Origin: Armadillidium nasatum
Taxonomy: Eukaryota; Arthropoda; Malacostraca; Isopoda; Armadillidiidae
NCBI GenBank assembly: GCA_009176605.1
Contig: SEYY01002327.1
Coordinates: 1-20,000 of the forward strand
Direction: 5' to 3'
DNA: 20,000 bases
In this document: positions 8,829 through 20,000 of the stretch, piece after piece
How the letters are laid out: each line of letters begins with the position of its first letter
Numbering within the stretch: the stretch's first letter is position 1
Made by a program: the position numbers and the translations under genes
The notes under the pieces: model-generated
What the model saw: only the letters and a program-made list of their open reading frames with translations
Told to the model about the DNA's origin: nothing
The model's database searches: none

Positions 8829-10556
8829 TTATACTATATCGACACCTAAACCATCCATATATCTATCTAGCCCCTTCTTGAAATGTTGCAAGAGATTCAC
8901 AGTTAACAACCTCCTGTGGCAAGCCATTCCAAAAATTAACAACCCTATTACTGAAAGAGTATTTTCTTAGATCGAGATTGAATGACTTTCTTTTTAATTT
9001 CTTATCATGTCCTTTAGTTACTCTTCCATGGTCCACTATAAAGTATTTTTCAATCCTTTATTACTGTCAGATGCAAATATTTTGTAAACTTGTATCATAT
9101 CCCCTCTGAGAAATCTCCTTTCAACCAAGTATATTCCCAGCTCTTTCAACCTCTCTTCATATCTCTTACTCTAAGCCCGAAATCATCCTTGTTGCTCTAA
9201 GTTATACTCTTTCTAGCATATCTTAAATGTGGAGCCCAAACTTGTGCTCAATATTTTAACACTGATGTAATATAGCTGTTATATAGCTTGCTTATAACTT
9301 CTTTACTCTTGAAAACTACATTGCGATTTATTATACCTAACACCTTATTAGCTCTATTCCTTGTTTCCATACACTGATCACCTATATTCAGATTGGCTTA
9401 GGTTAAGAATCTTTCTGACCTTATATATCGATATTTTTAAAAATATCGATATTTTGATGGCAGTAGACCTCGTCTCGTGGCCACGCTCTTTTATAGGTTA
9501 GGCCTCTATTTTCGGCAACTTCAGTAGTTCAGGTTATGATAAGTCGAACAAAGTTCTCTAGAAAACTAATGTGAGTATGTCTGGTGTAATATGGCAGTAG
9601 CCCTCACCTCGTGGCAACGCTTTTGAATAGGTTCGATATATTGATATTTTCCAAATATCGAAGGTCAAAAAGATTCTTAACCTTTGCCATTCAGATTATT
9701 GTTAAAAATCATATACATGAAGAACTTTGTAGTTTTTACATTTTTTACTATTAGAATTCATTTGTCACTTATCAGTCTATCCAGGGAGTCTAACTAGATA
9801 ATCTTGAAGTTTTATGTATCCATCATTATTCTTTATTGAGGTAACCACTTTGGTATCATTTGTAAACTTAGAAACCTTACATTTAAGACCTTTGTCTAAA
9901 TCATTTAAATATATGAGGAACAGTAGGTCCTAGCACAGAACCCTGTGGGACCCCACTCTTCACTGTTTCCTATAATGACTTATTTCCACTCAGTAGCACA
10001 CACTGCCTTTTGTTCGTAAAACCACTTTAATCCAATTGTGCACTAATCTACCTATACCAATGTATAACAACATTTGCATTAGCCCTACATGGAGTACGTT
10101 ATCAAAAGCCTTGCTAAAGTCTAAATATATAACATTAACTGGATCATCCCTATCTAAATATTCAGTAATGTATTCTATAAATTATTGAAGGCTAGTCTGA
10201 CATGACCTACCCTTTCTAAAACCATGCTGGGAATTATGATATATATCTTATCATATCATAATGTATTCTCTATATATACTATATTCAGTATACTATTTCC
10301 ATATAACTTTACATACCATATAAATGTTGTTAACTGGCCTATAGTTTCCTTGGGAGATCAGTTTTCTACCTTTCTTATAAATGGGCATCACATATGCCAG
10401 TTTTCCTGTGCTCAGTTGTACCTCTTCAAAAATAGATCATTTGAAAATCAAATACAATGCCTTTGCAATACTGCTACTCCCTCCTTTATAATTCTACCAA
10501 ATACACTATTGGGACCTGCTGCCTTATTTGGGTCAATGTGTTCTAGTATATAGATT
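8829..10556 (-). pseudogene. Highly decayed CR1/L2-like LINE reverse transcriptase
   Basis: Minus-strand RT pieces in order: IDPNKAAGPNSVFGRIIKEG (near 10530), MPIYKKGRKLISQGNYRPV, QHGFRKGRSCQTSLQ with stop, YLDFSKAFDNVLH (motif A), SGVPQGSVLGP (motif B), frameshift, FLIYLNDLDKGLKCKVSKF then TNDTK where FADDTK is expected, then NRANKVLGII and FKSKEVISKLYNSYI, and finally LDLRKYSFSNRVVNFWNGLP with a stop at 8829-8831 after LDRYMDGLGVDIV. This is the usual RT plus C-terminal region of CR1/L2-type elements. The 5' part, including endonuclease, is absent. Many stops and frameshifts, loss of one motif C Asp, and a MITE insertion at 9395-9688 show that it is old. Confidence 0.9.
9395..9688 (+). mobile_element. 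MITE copy B, 294 bp, inserted in the CR1/L2-like LINE
   Basis: Terminal inverted repeats GGCTTAGGTTAAGAATCTTT (left) and GGCAAAGGTTAAGAATCTTT (right, other strand). It is flanked by perfect 9-bp repeats ATTCAGATT at 9386-9394 and 9689-9697. RT-derived coding homology is present on both sides of the insertion (VLHVYDF region upstream in the ORF, NRANKVLGII downstream), so the LINE pre-dates it. The sub-terminal regions have several ATATCGATAT-type palindromes. The interior is shared with copy A in the opposite orientation. Confidence 0.92.
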
Positions 10557-10560
10557 TATA

Positions 10561-13186
<2,626 letters not shown>

Positions 13187-13454
13187 GTTAGTTAACATTA
13201 AGATGTAGCCAGCCATGAGTTGAATTTGAAGGTTGCTAGGTCTTAACATACTTCCTTTTTCATTCATCATTATAGCGACAAAACTTTGATTAATTTTGTG
13301 CTTTCTATGTATAATGCATGTATCTTATAAAATCCTTTAAGGTTACAGTTAAAAGAAAGATTGACTCAATTTAGAGTAATATTTAGTCAAATTACTGTTT
13401 TTATATATATAAAAGGGTTTTTCTTAAATATTTATAAAGGTTTAAATATTTAAA

Positions 13455-13662
<208 letters not shown>

Positions 13663-13695
13663 TAGAAAATAATATTCTCAGTTGCTTACCTTTTT

Positions 13696-13754
13696 GGTGA
13701 TTTCACCATCAAGTGTTTCATTGATTAAGAAACTTTTGATGAAGAAACATCACC
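13696..13754. repeat. Imperfect 59-bp inverted repeat (hairpin)
   Basis: GGTGATTTCACCATCAAGTG on the left pairs with the right arm read on the other strand, GGTGATGTTTCTTCATCAAA, with a few offsets. TTTC...GAAA and ATCAA...TTGAT pairs continue towards the centre (about 13724). It lies between a microsatellite and the BEL/Pao relic, so it may be a palindromic transposon end or a small folded transcript. Confidence 0.6.
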
Positions 13755-13979
13755 ACCAGATGAACATACACACTCACAAAAAAGGACTGATGTTTCTACT
13801 GTGACTATTACCCATTTCACAAGAAACTAGAATGATAAATATCAAGCAGCAACCAACTGGGTAAGGTTAATAAGATTGGTCTCTATACAACACTCACGCC
13901 ATATGTTTTTACCAACAATTAATTTTTTTACCTAATAATTTTAAGACTTTTAATTATATTAACAAATTTTTATAATTTA

Positions 13980-14900
13980 GAAAATAATTTTATTACACTC
14001 CCAAAGAGAGTTGCAGTTACACTGCAAACCTTACAATAAGTATTTTGGATTTTATCAACTTATCACACTTAATTGGCAGCTTGCCTTTTAGGTCTTTCTA
14101 CCACCACCTCTGACTTGTCTACATTACTTACAAGAACAGATTTTTTTTTTAATTGGAACAGAAAACTACTGAGAAGATGTCTTTTCTTGAGATAAGGACA
14201 TTTCCAAAGGATAAAAATTATTAATTGAATTGTGTTCTATATGATCATTACTTTGTTTAATTTTTTTCAGATCTTATTTTATTATCATGTCCTATCATTT
14301 CATCATGATTAAACTGAATATTATTATTTACATTATTAAGACTCTTGAACTCATTTTTACCACTGCCTATTTGATTATTATTACCTATAACTGTAGGCTT
14401 CATGAATTAATATTATCATTAATATCATGATAATTATGATTAGCAGTGAAAAAATTAAATTCAGGAGCTAGTTATTGACAACATTGGATACTGTGACTAG
14501 TTTATAAGGTCTTTACTTAACCATATGGGACCATGTAACCATAAATCAAGATATTTCATAAATTTTTTACATGATACACCTCTGGTTAACAGATCTGCAG
14601 GATTTTAATCTATTTGCACACAGTGAAAATATAACTTTATACTTAGCCTTAGTATTATTTTTATGCAAATGAACATCTTTAAGTCTTTATTCACATATTT
14701 TCCCTTAACCGTAGTTTCACAGTGAGAAGCCAGTTTAACACCACCTGAGAATCAGTACTTATGTTTATATATTCAAATAAACTTTTATAGTATGAATCTA
14801 GAATAGGCTGGTAACAAAAATACCATTGTCCCCTTTGCTTTTGTCAGAAACTTATAGGGATTGATTACATACAACCCTATGGTATCCAATTGTTTTATCA
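13980..14900 (-). pseudogene. BEL/Pao-type LTR retrotransposon Pol fragment (RNase H to pre-integrase)
   Basis: On the minus strand TDSQVVLNWLL (14757-14725) matches the RNase H 'DSQ.VL.W' motif of BEL/Pao Pol. It is followed by FHCVQID-stop-NPADLLTRGVSCKKF and YLDLWLHGPIWLSKD (14604-14510), the very characteristic 'NPADL.TRG...LW..GP.WL' that precedes the integrase in this family. Further on, VVVERPKRQAAN (near 14090) and KVCSVTATLFGSVIKLFSKL (near 14040-13980) fit the weaker 'RVTA.V.RFI' region. Several stops and at least three frame changes exist; no LTRs were seen. It is an old, partial copy. The core is well supported, the outer edges are approximate. Confidence 0.78.
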
Positions 14901-14949
14901 TAGGACTTTACTAAGTTTTTTTTTATGGGAGGTACTATAAACCTAGGAT

Positions 14950-15030
14950 ATGCAAGCTTGATTGAACTGGCTCTCTCAAGCATGCGTGCCAATCACTCGA
15001 CCGTTTGTGCCACTGTATATAGACTTAGAT
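14950..15030 (-). other. tRNA-like sequence, possible SINE head
   Basis: Minus strand: GTGGCACAAACGGTCGAGTG followed by ATTGGCACGCATGCTTGAGA and CCAGTTCAATCAAG. The first block resembles a pol III A box in a tRNA D-arm context (GTGGCNCA...GGTCGAGTG) and AGTTCAATC a degenerate B box (GTTCRANYC). The acceptor stem is not closed and the T-arm is poor, so a functional tRNA is unlikely; a tRNA-derived SINE fragment fits better. Confidence 0.4.
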
Positions 15031-16037
15031 ATTAATATTTTTTTTTTATTACCTATAATATCCTGTAAAATCTTTGCAATGATCAGGAGTCAGGAGTTGA
15101 ATAATCTGTTTCTTACTCCCCACACCTGATGTCAAAAAACATATCAATTTCAATATTGAATTTGATAATTGCATTTGAATGCATGGAGAGAAACATTTAA
15201 ATATGAGGGCTCTGTCCCCAAACCCTTCAACCATGTGGGTGGTAGATAGTATAATTTTTCATTACATATTGATATTTATGAAATATTATTTTTGAATTCA
15301 ATATATCACTCATTCTAATATTGAAATATCAGTCTATAAAAATTCAAAGTGACACTTTCAATGCATGATATTTTGAGTGTTTTTTTTTTTTAGGAACATT
15401 TTTAGGTATTTGGTGTTTTTATTGAATAAAAAAAATGTTTTTCTTCTCTTCATTATGTTTAATGCATTTCAGTATATTTTGTCTTTATATTTTCAGTAGA
15501 GTAAAAAAACAAATGCCCAGCTGGTGCTTACTGTTATTAAACTGAAGGTAGATTTCAATTCACAGAAGGAAAATTATTTAAACTATAGAAGCTGCAAACA
15601 CAAAATAGATCAAATAAGCCTAAAAAAGTATGCTAGATCACTAGACTAATTTGTACCAAAAAACAAAAAAAAACAAAAAAAAAAAACAATAATAATAAAT
15701 TTGTATTATAATAAATATTCATATGCTGAATCTAAAGACGTTTTTATTTTAGAAGCAAATGAAAAGAGACATGCCAACCGTTCCTTATATATGATTTTTA
15801 AGTATATCAGTTAGAATTTGATTTTCTTATTTATGGAAAAAAATAAATAAATAATATAGTTTATAAATAGCTTAAATATTTATTAATTTCTTACTTTTCT
15901 AATGATATGGAAAAGCATATAACCTTATACCATTGACAGTAATAAATATTTTCATTTTCTCAGATATACTAACCACATTATCAAATGTATAAATTTGTTT
16001 AAAATCTTTTTATAAAAAAAAATTTGACATTTTGCTA
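15031..16037. other. Unassigned AT-rich sequence upstream of AMPK-beta coding start
   Basis: About 1 kb. A minus-strand open frame at 15049-15234 has no recognisable domain. No promoter was identified. Two possible splice acceptors for the first coding exon lie near its end: TTTTCATTTTCTCAG at 15963, which has a good pyrimidine tract, and TTTTGCTAG at 16038. Most of this stretch is therefore probably intron or 5' flank of the AMPK-beta gene. Confidence 0.45.
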
Positions 16038-16070
16038 GAATTGTGTTCACATTGAATATTATTTATAAAA

Positions 16071-16247
16071 ATGGGAAATCATGCTTCATCTGGTGAACGA
16101 AGACATAAGGGAAGTGATGCTTACCCAATGGGTTTACCAGCTCGCATGGAAGGACAAGCTTTTAATATTGATAGACATAAAGCACAAAGACTAGCAACTC
16201 AGCAGTCTGAAGAAGAATCGGCTCTTGTTATTGGAAAATCTCCTAAG
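16071..16247 (+). CDS. PRKAB1: AMPK beta subunit, first coding exon (N-terminus)
   Basis: Encodes 59 residues from MGNHASSGER to ESALVIGKSPK. The AMPK beta subunit is the scaffold that joins the catalytic alpha and regulatory gamma subunits and targets the complex to glycogen and membranes. MGNHAS is a good N-myristoylation signal (Gly2, Ser6), as in animal AMPK-beta, and EGQAF resembles invertebrate orthologues. The ATG has a favourable context (AAAAATGG). The exon ends AAG|GTATGT with a consensus donor, phase 0, and the next exon starts in the same phase. The N-terminal region is poorly conserved between phyla, so identification rests on the start motif plus the CBM48 exon downstream. The 5' UTR exon boundary is uncertain (acceptors at 15963 or 16038). 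The symbol refers to the vertebrate orthologue pair PRKAB1/2; invertebrates usually have one gene. Confidence 0.88.
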
Positions 16248-18303
16248 GTATGTAAATGACATTATTAGTTCTTTATTAATGTATAATATAATAGAAAATT
16301 TTTAAAAAGAAAAGTTCAACTGTTAATAATATACTTACAATGAAAAAAAGGAATATTTAAAATTTTTTAAAGCTCTTTAGATTTTATGGAAAGATAAATA
16401 TTTATAGAGAATGATTACAATGATTTCCAAATTTTGCTAATGCTGATTAATTGGGCAAGTACTATTTTCAAATTCTATTTATTCAGAATCAGTTAAATCA
16501 CACCAACCTTTATGAACAGGGTAGTAACATTGGAGTCAGTTCTTTTCATCTAGTCAAAGTTTTGCAATTGGTAAATCAATCAAAATTTCGAAAAATGTTT
16601 TTAATGTTTTTTTATATAATTCTTTTTTTTCTTATCACTTTCAGAATATTTAATAATATTTAATATTTTTATTTTGCTTTCTCTAATCAAATTATGCATT
16701 CATTTACCATCCTATTATGGCTCATAAAATAAATCATTATTTTGTCTTTGAACAATTTAAAGAAGTTAGAAAACAATTCACTTTGCCAAAGATGCAGAAA
16801 AAGTTTGTAAAGTATGAAAGGATATGTCATTATACATGTACCTCCAACCTAAAACAATATTTGAAGGTGATCTTTTAAAAGTTACCAGAGGAAAGAAACA
16901 AAATAGAAGCGAAAAAAATGGCATGAAGGTTTCAAAATACAAACATGTGCTTAAATTTAGTACGAAGGTGGCTAAAAAGTAACCCTTTTCTACCGTAAAA
17001 TCTCATACACTGCAGATAAGGTAATGAAAGAAAGACTGAAAGAAGGTCAAAGGTTTATTCAATAAACATGTATTATTACTTTTTTTTTACATAATCTCAA
17101 ACATCAATACATTTCTGCAAAGGTTGAATCCTCTTCTTGAAATCAATTTAAAAAAAAGTCTTATTTTATTTTCCGGAACCAGACTTTCACCTCTCTTCAC
17201 CTCACTGAACCAAATCTCACTCCCCAAAGACTCTCCTTCAACTTTGGAAATAAGTGAAAATCACTGGAGGCCAGACCAGGACTGTAGGTTGGGTGATGAA
17301 TGACCTCATGATGCAGGAGGAAAATGGTACGCTTTGGTCTTATTCGACGGATGTGGCTCTTCAATTTATGGAGAGGTTCACAATAACGATCGGAGTTTAC
17401 AGTCGTGCTCTTCGGCATATATTCCGAATAGACGAGGCCCTCCACACCCCAGAATGCTGTCAGTTTGAGTTTACCAGTCGAAGGTCGAGTCCTTAACTTT
17501 CGTATGCCAAGTGAGCTTGAGTATCTGAATTCCATATATGCTCGTTTTCCTTCTGGATCGTATTGGTGGAACCACGTTTAATCATTGCACGTTGCTTCAA
17601 CAAAGTATCACCATTAGCTTCCATTTTTCTATCTCTACACAACAATGAAACCAAGTAACTATACTGTTCTCATGTCAAATCTATTTTCCAAGTGTTAATC
17701 TTTCGATGCAGGTCTGAACATGCTTATAAACATGTATAAGCATTATAAGATATATAAGCATTATAATATAATAAGCAATGAGCGTTATTTTTAGCCCGCC
17801 ATCGTACCACTGGATTTTGCTGAATTTGTTGGAGGCTTAGTTAAAGTCCATAAAATTAGATATCAAAAATTTCTTAATAGATTTTCGTTTTCTTGACCTT
17901 TTATGTGTAATTTTGATAGAGTTTTACTTCTTAACATTTTAATGTTTCAATGATTTAATTAATAAAAATTTAAAATTGCAAGTAAACATACAATATCTGT
18001 CAACTGTTTTATACTGTTAAGCATAGTTAATTCTAAAAATAAAAAAAAGATGGTATTCTTTTAAAGTAATCAACTTATGTTAGTTATTTTTTCACACAAG
18101 TCGTGTGATGATTTTATTTTTAAACTATTAACTTGGATAAATAATGATACGAAATAACTATTTGTCAAGTTTATTTGAACACCTTCACAAAACTATTATT
18201 GAAAATATTAAAATTTGATGCTCAAGTTTTCATCTAATTTCTATACGTTCATTCTTCTTATCCTTGTGATAATGTCATTCATTTAGTGCTTCATCTTTCC
18301 TAG
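16248..18303 (+). other. AMPK-beta intron, 2,056 bp, carrying a mariner relic
   Basis: Bounded by GTATGT at 16248 and CATCTTTCCTAG at 18303. It is very AT-rich. Besides the mariner remnant (about 16966-17700) it contains a short cluster of ATAAGCATTATA repeats at 17720-17780. The open frame at 16451-16663 has no homology that I recognise. Confidence 0.8.
16966..17700 (-). pseudogene. Decayed mariner transposase with internal deletion (antisense in intron)
   Basis: The minus strand carries transposase pieces of the Tc1/mariner superfamily, mariner branch: ND-stop-TWFHQYDPEGKR (first catalytic Asp; the stop at 17578-17580 sits in the GDE(T/S)W motif), LTAFWGVEGLVYSEYMPK, TTVNSDRYCEPLHKLKSHI, FLLHHEVIHHPTYSPGLASS then DFHLFPKLKE, and a C-terminus RIQPLQKCIDV-stop-DYVKKK ending at 17076. 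Normally about 20 residues separate the 'LLHDNARPH' block from the 'W.V..HP.YSPDLAPSD' block. Here LLH joins EVIHHP directly, removing the second catalytic Asp, while the third (SSD) remains. The plus-strand AGGTGGCTAAAAAGTAACCC near 16972 looks like a mariner terminal repeat. The N-terminal DNA-binding part and the other terminal repeat were not found. Confidence 0.88.
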
Positions 18304-18473
18304 TCTCAACATGAAAACAAAGAAAATACTGAAATTTCTTCAAGTCCTAGACCAGTTTTGAATCCAGAGAATAAGAAAATGCTTCCTTGTGTTATTAAAT
18401 GGAATGGTGGGGGAAAAGATGTTGCTCTAGCTGGAAGTTTTAATAATTGGAGAACTCTTCCTATGGTTAAGAG
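18304..18473 (+). CDS. PRKAB1: AMPK beta subunit, second coding exon (start of CBM48 glycogen-binding domain)
   Basis: 170 bp, entered in phase 0 after TTTCCTAG and left in phase 2 at AG|GTAAGG. It encodes SQHENKENTEISSSPRPVLN followed by PENKKMLPCVIKWNGGGKDV and ALAGSFNNWRTLPMVK plus two bases of the next codon. KWNGGGKDVALAGSFNNW is the first part of the AMPK-beta CBM48 carbohydrate-binding module (vertebrate form FRWTGGGKEVYLSGSFNNW). The Trp of FNNW corresponds to Trp100 of mammalian beta1, which contacts glycogen. By alignment with LPLTRS, the split AG|N codon falls at mammalian Ser108, the autophosphorylation residue of the drug/metabolite site. The rest of CBM48 and the C-terminal domain must lie beyond 20000. 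Confidence 0.95.
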
Positions 18474-20000
18474 GTAAGGCTATCCAAAAGGAGTTTATGA
18501 ATATTTGTTAATTTAAGGTGTGATAAAATTTTATATTTATATTAAAATTTTTATTTTAACATGAATACATCGTGAAAAGTAGGAACCATTTTTGAAACAA
18601 AGGTAGAGGTTTATAATTTTGATAATCTATTGGAGCATTGAGAGTTATAGGAATTAAAATTATGCATATAAGTAGAATGCAAGAAATGATTAATGAAATA
18701 TAAAAAAAGGACTCCGAAAGTTGCAATTAATGTGGAGGATGATGATATTGTATAGAGGGTTTTATGAAAATTTTCCTATGTGGTTTATGGTTTTTGCATT
18801 GGAACAAAAAAAATGGTGGTTTCACTTGGATTATTATAATGTACTGCAAATTGAAGAAAATGTATCTTTTTTAAACATAAAATGTTCGATTTTTAATCGT
18901 TTTGAAAGATCAAATATGTGGATATAACATGAAAATGCTAACATATAAATGATACAATGAATATTTTTTAGTTAGAATGGTTTATAAGAACAATATATGA
19001 GGAAGCTAGAGTTGAGTGAGGATTAGAGAAGAAGGTGAGCCTAAGGAGATGAGGATTCCCACTACAGAAACAAAATACTGAAAGTTTAAGAAATTTTGGG
19101 GACACGTGGAGCTAAAAATTTAGAAGAATGTTAGTTTTAAAAACACGTGGTGAATGAAAGCTAAAAACATAAACTATAGAATAAAACGAGTACTGATTCA
19201 AAATTGATGATGAAAAATACAGAATTGCACCAGAGATTATAAGTTGAGAAAGAAAGAACATTGTTTGAAATGGGAATTCATTAAATTGTTTAAAAAAAAA
19301 AACTCAGAAGAAAATGAGTCAAAGGAAGGAAAAAAATAATTTAGGTTTAACATGTTTTTTTTTTTTTTTTTTAAAACCATTTCTTCAACAGTTTTTCTTT
19401 CTTCACTGTCTAGCAATTGGTAATATTTAAATTGTTAGTATTCTCCTCATGCTACTTTTGATGCCCTTTCTTTTTCAATCTTCATCCCTTAAACTTTGAA
19501 TCATTTTACACAAACAATAATTCTGTAGTTCGCTGAACAGCAATTCTGTAACAGATGTTCTGATCATTTTCAGTATAGCATTTATTAAACTTATTAGAAA
19601 AATGGAGTTTATTTTTGGTAATAGATAAAATTCTTGACTCTAAGGGGAAAAAAAATCCAGCGATTTGAAGCATCTAAGTTGTCATTATTTAATCTTATGT
19701 ACTTTATTTACAGCCACTTTTTGTTCTCTTTCTTTTGTAATTATCCTGAGAAAAAGTAAATTTTGCAAAGCTTAAAAGCAATCAAAATGCACACACTTTG
19801 AATGTATTTGAAATATTGATACCCCTTTTGAAGAATTGTTTCTATAAGACACAATACTTACTAATTGGATATTCTGGAAAGCTAAAGTCTTTCACCATTT
19901 GTAATTTGTGCTTTATTTTACAAGTGATTGTGAATATAATTATCTTTGTAGCTAAGATTTGGTAATCTTTATTTTTAATAATAATCATAAATAAGTATAC
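18474..20000 (+). other. AMPK-beta downstream intron (incomplete)
   Basis: Begins GTAAGG and has no exon matching the continuation of CBM48 (expected pattern 'HNNF...L..GEH.YKF.VDG.W') before the window ends. The open frame at 18721-18927 (plus) shows no domain. At 19060-19130 the plus strand reads KFKKFWGHVE, faintly like the '(L)RWFGHVERM' motif near the end of RTE-type LINE proteins, but stops interrupt it on both sides. T-rich runs occur at 19351-19371. Confidence 0.7.

Noticed and set aside
9395-9688. Solo LTR
   Set aside because: Termini are inverted rather than TG...CA direct, and the duplication is 9 bp rather than the 4-6 bp of LTR elements, so a MITE fits better.
10224-10553. Plus-strand open frame of 109 codons
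   Set aside because: It is the antisense of the CR1/L2-like RT region, whose minus-strand motifs (KAAGPN, NYRPV) explain the sequence.
14950-15030. Functional tRNA gene
   Set aside because: The acceptor stem does not close and the T-arm is degenerate; only A/B-box-like blocks remain.
17254-17496. Plus-strand open frame of 80 codons
   Set aside because: Antisense of the mariner transposase relic on the minus strand.
18721-18927. Plus-strand open frame inside the AMPK-beta intron
   Set aside because: It lacks splice sites consistent with the flanking exon phase and does not match the CBM48 continuation.

Overview
This is a repeat-dominated, AT-rich nuclear window from an invertebrate animal. 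An arthropod is likely, but I cannot fix the species. The evidence is spliced coding exons, several non-LTR and LTR retrotransposon relics, DNA-transposon remnants and very long (TA)n microsatellites. No prokaryotic gene organisation is present, and I saw no intact transposon gene. I did not find an undescribed multigene system. The interest is in how the repeats are built and nested.

Layout. 1-1190: a probable LINE linker relic (minus strand), then TA arrays and A/T tracts. 1190-7143: an almost full-length but inactivated Jockey/I-type LINE on the minus strand, with a Gag-like ORF1 containing zinc knuckles and an ORF2 with AP-like endonuclease, reverse transcriptase, RNase H and a terminal Cys-His motif. 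ORF2 carries an in-frame 330-bp tandem duplication of the endonuclease C-terminus. 7144-7320: an RT fragment of a different LINE. 7340-8019: a two-copy tandem repeat, one copy carrying a 270-bp TA expansion. 8411-10560: a second, much more decayed CR1/L2-like LINE (minus strand). It is associated with two copies, in opposite orientation, of one roughly 280-290 bp MITE, each flanked by a perfect 9-bp target-site duplication. 10561-13970: mostly unrecognised AT-rich DNA with three more large TA arrays and a hairpin. 13980-14900: a decayed BEL/Pao LTR-element fragment (minus strand), next to a tRNA-like SINE-head candidate.

16071-20000: the host gene. Two plus-strand exons encode the N-terminus of the AMP-activated protein kinase beta subunit: the N-myristoylation site, then the start of the CBM48 glycogen-binding domain. 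They are separated by a 2,056-bp intron that contains an antisense, internally deleted mariner transposase relic. The downstream intron runs past the window edge, so the rest of CBM48 and the C-terminal alpha/gamma-binding domain lie outside.

How it fits together: only the AMPK-beta exons look like functional genes. Everything on the minus strand from 130 to 14900 is transposon debris in different stages of decay, and several of the TA arrays lie next to transposon remnants.
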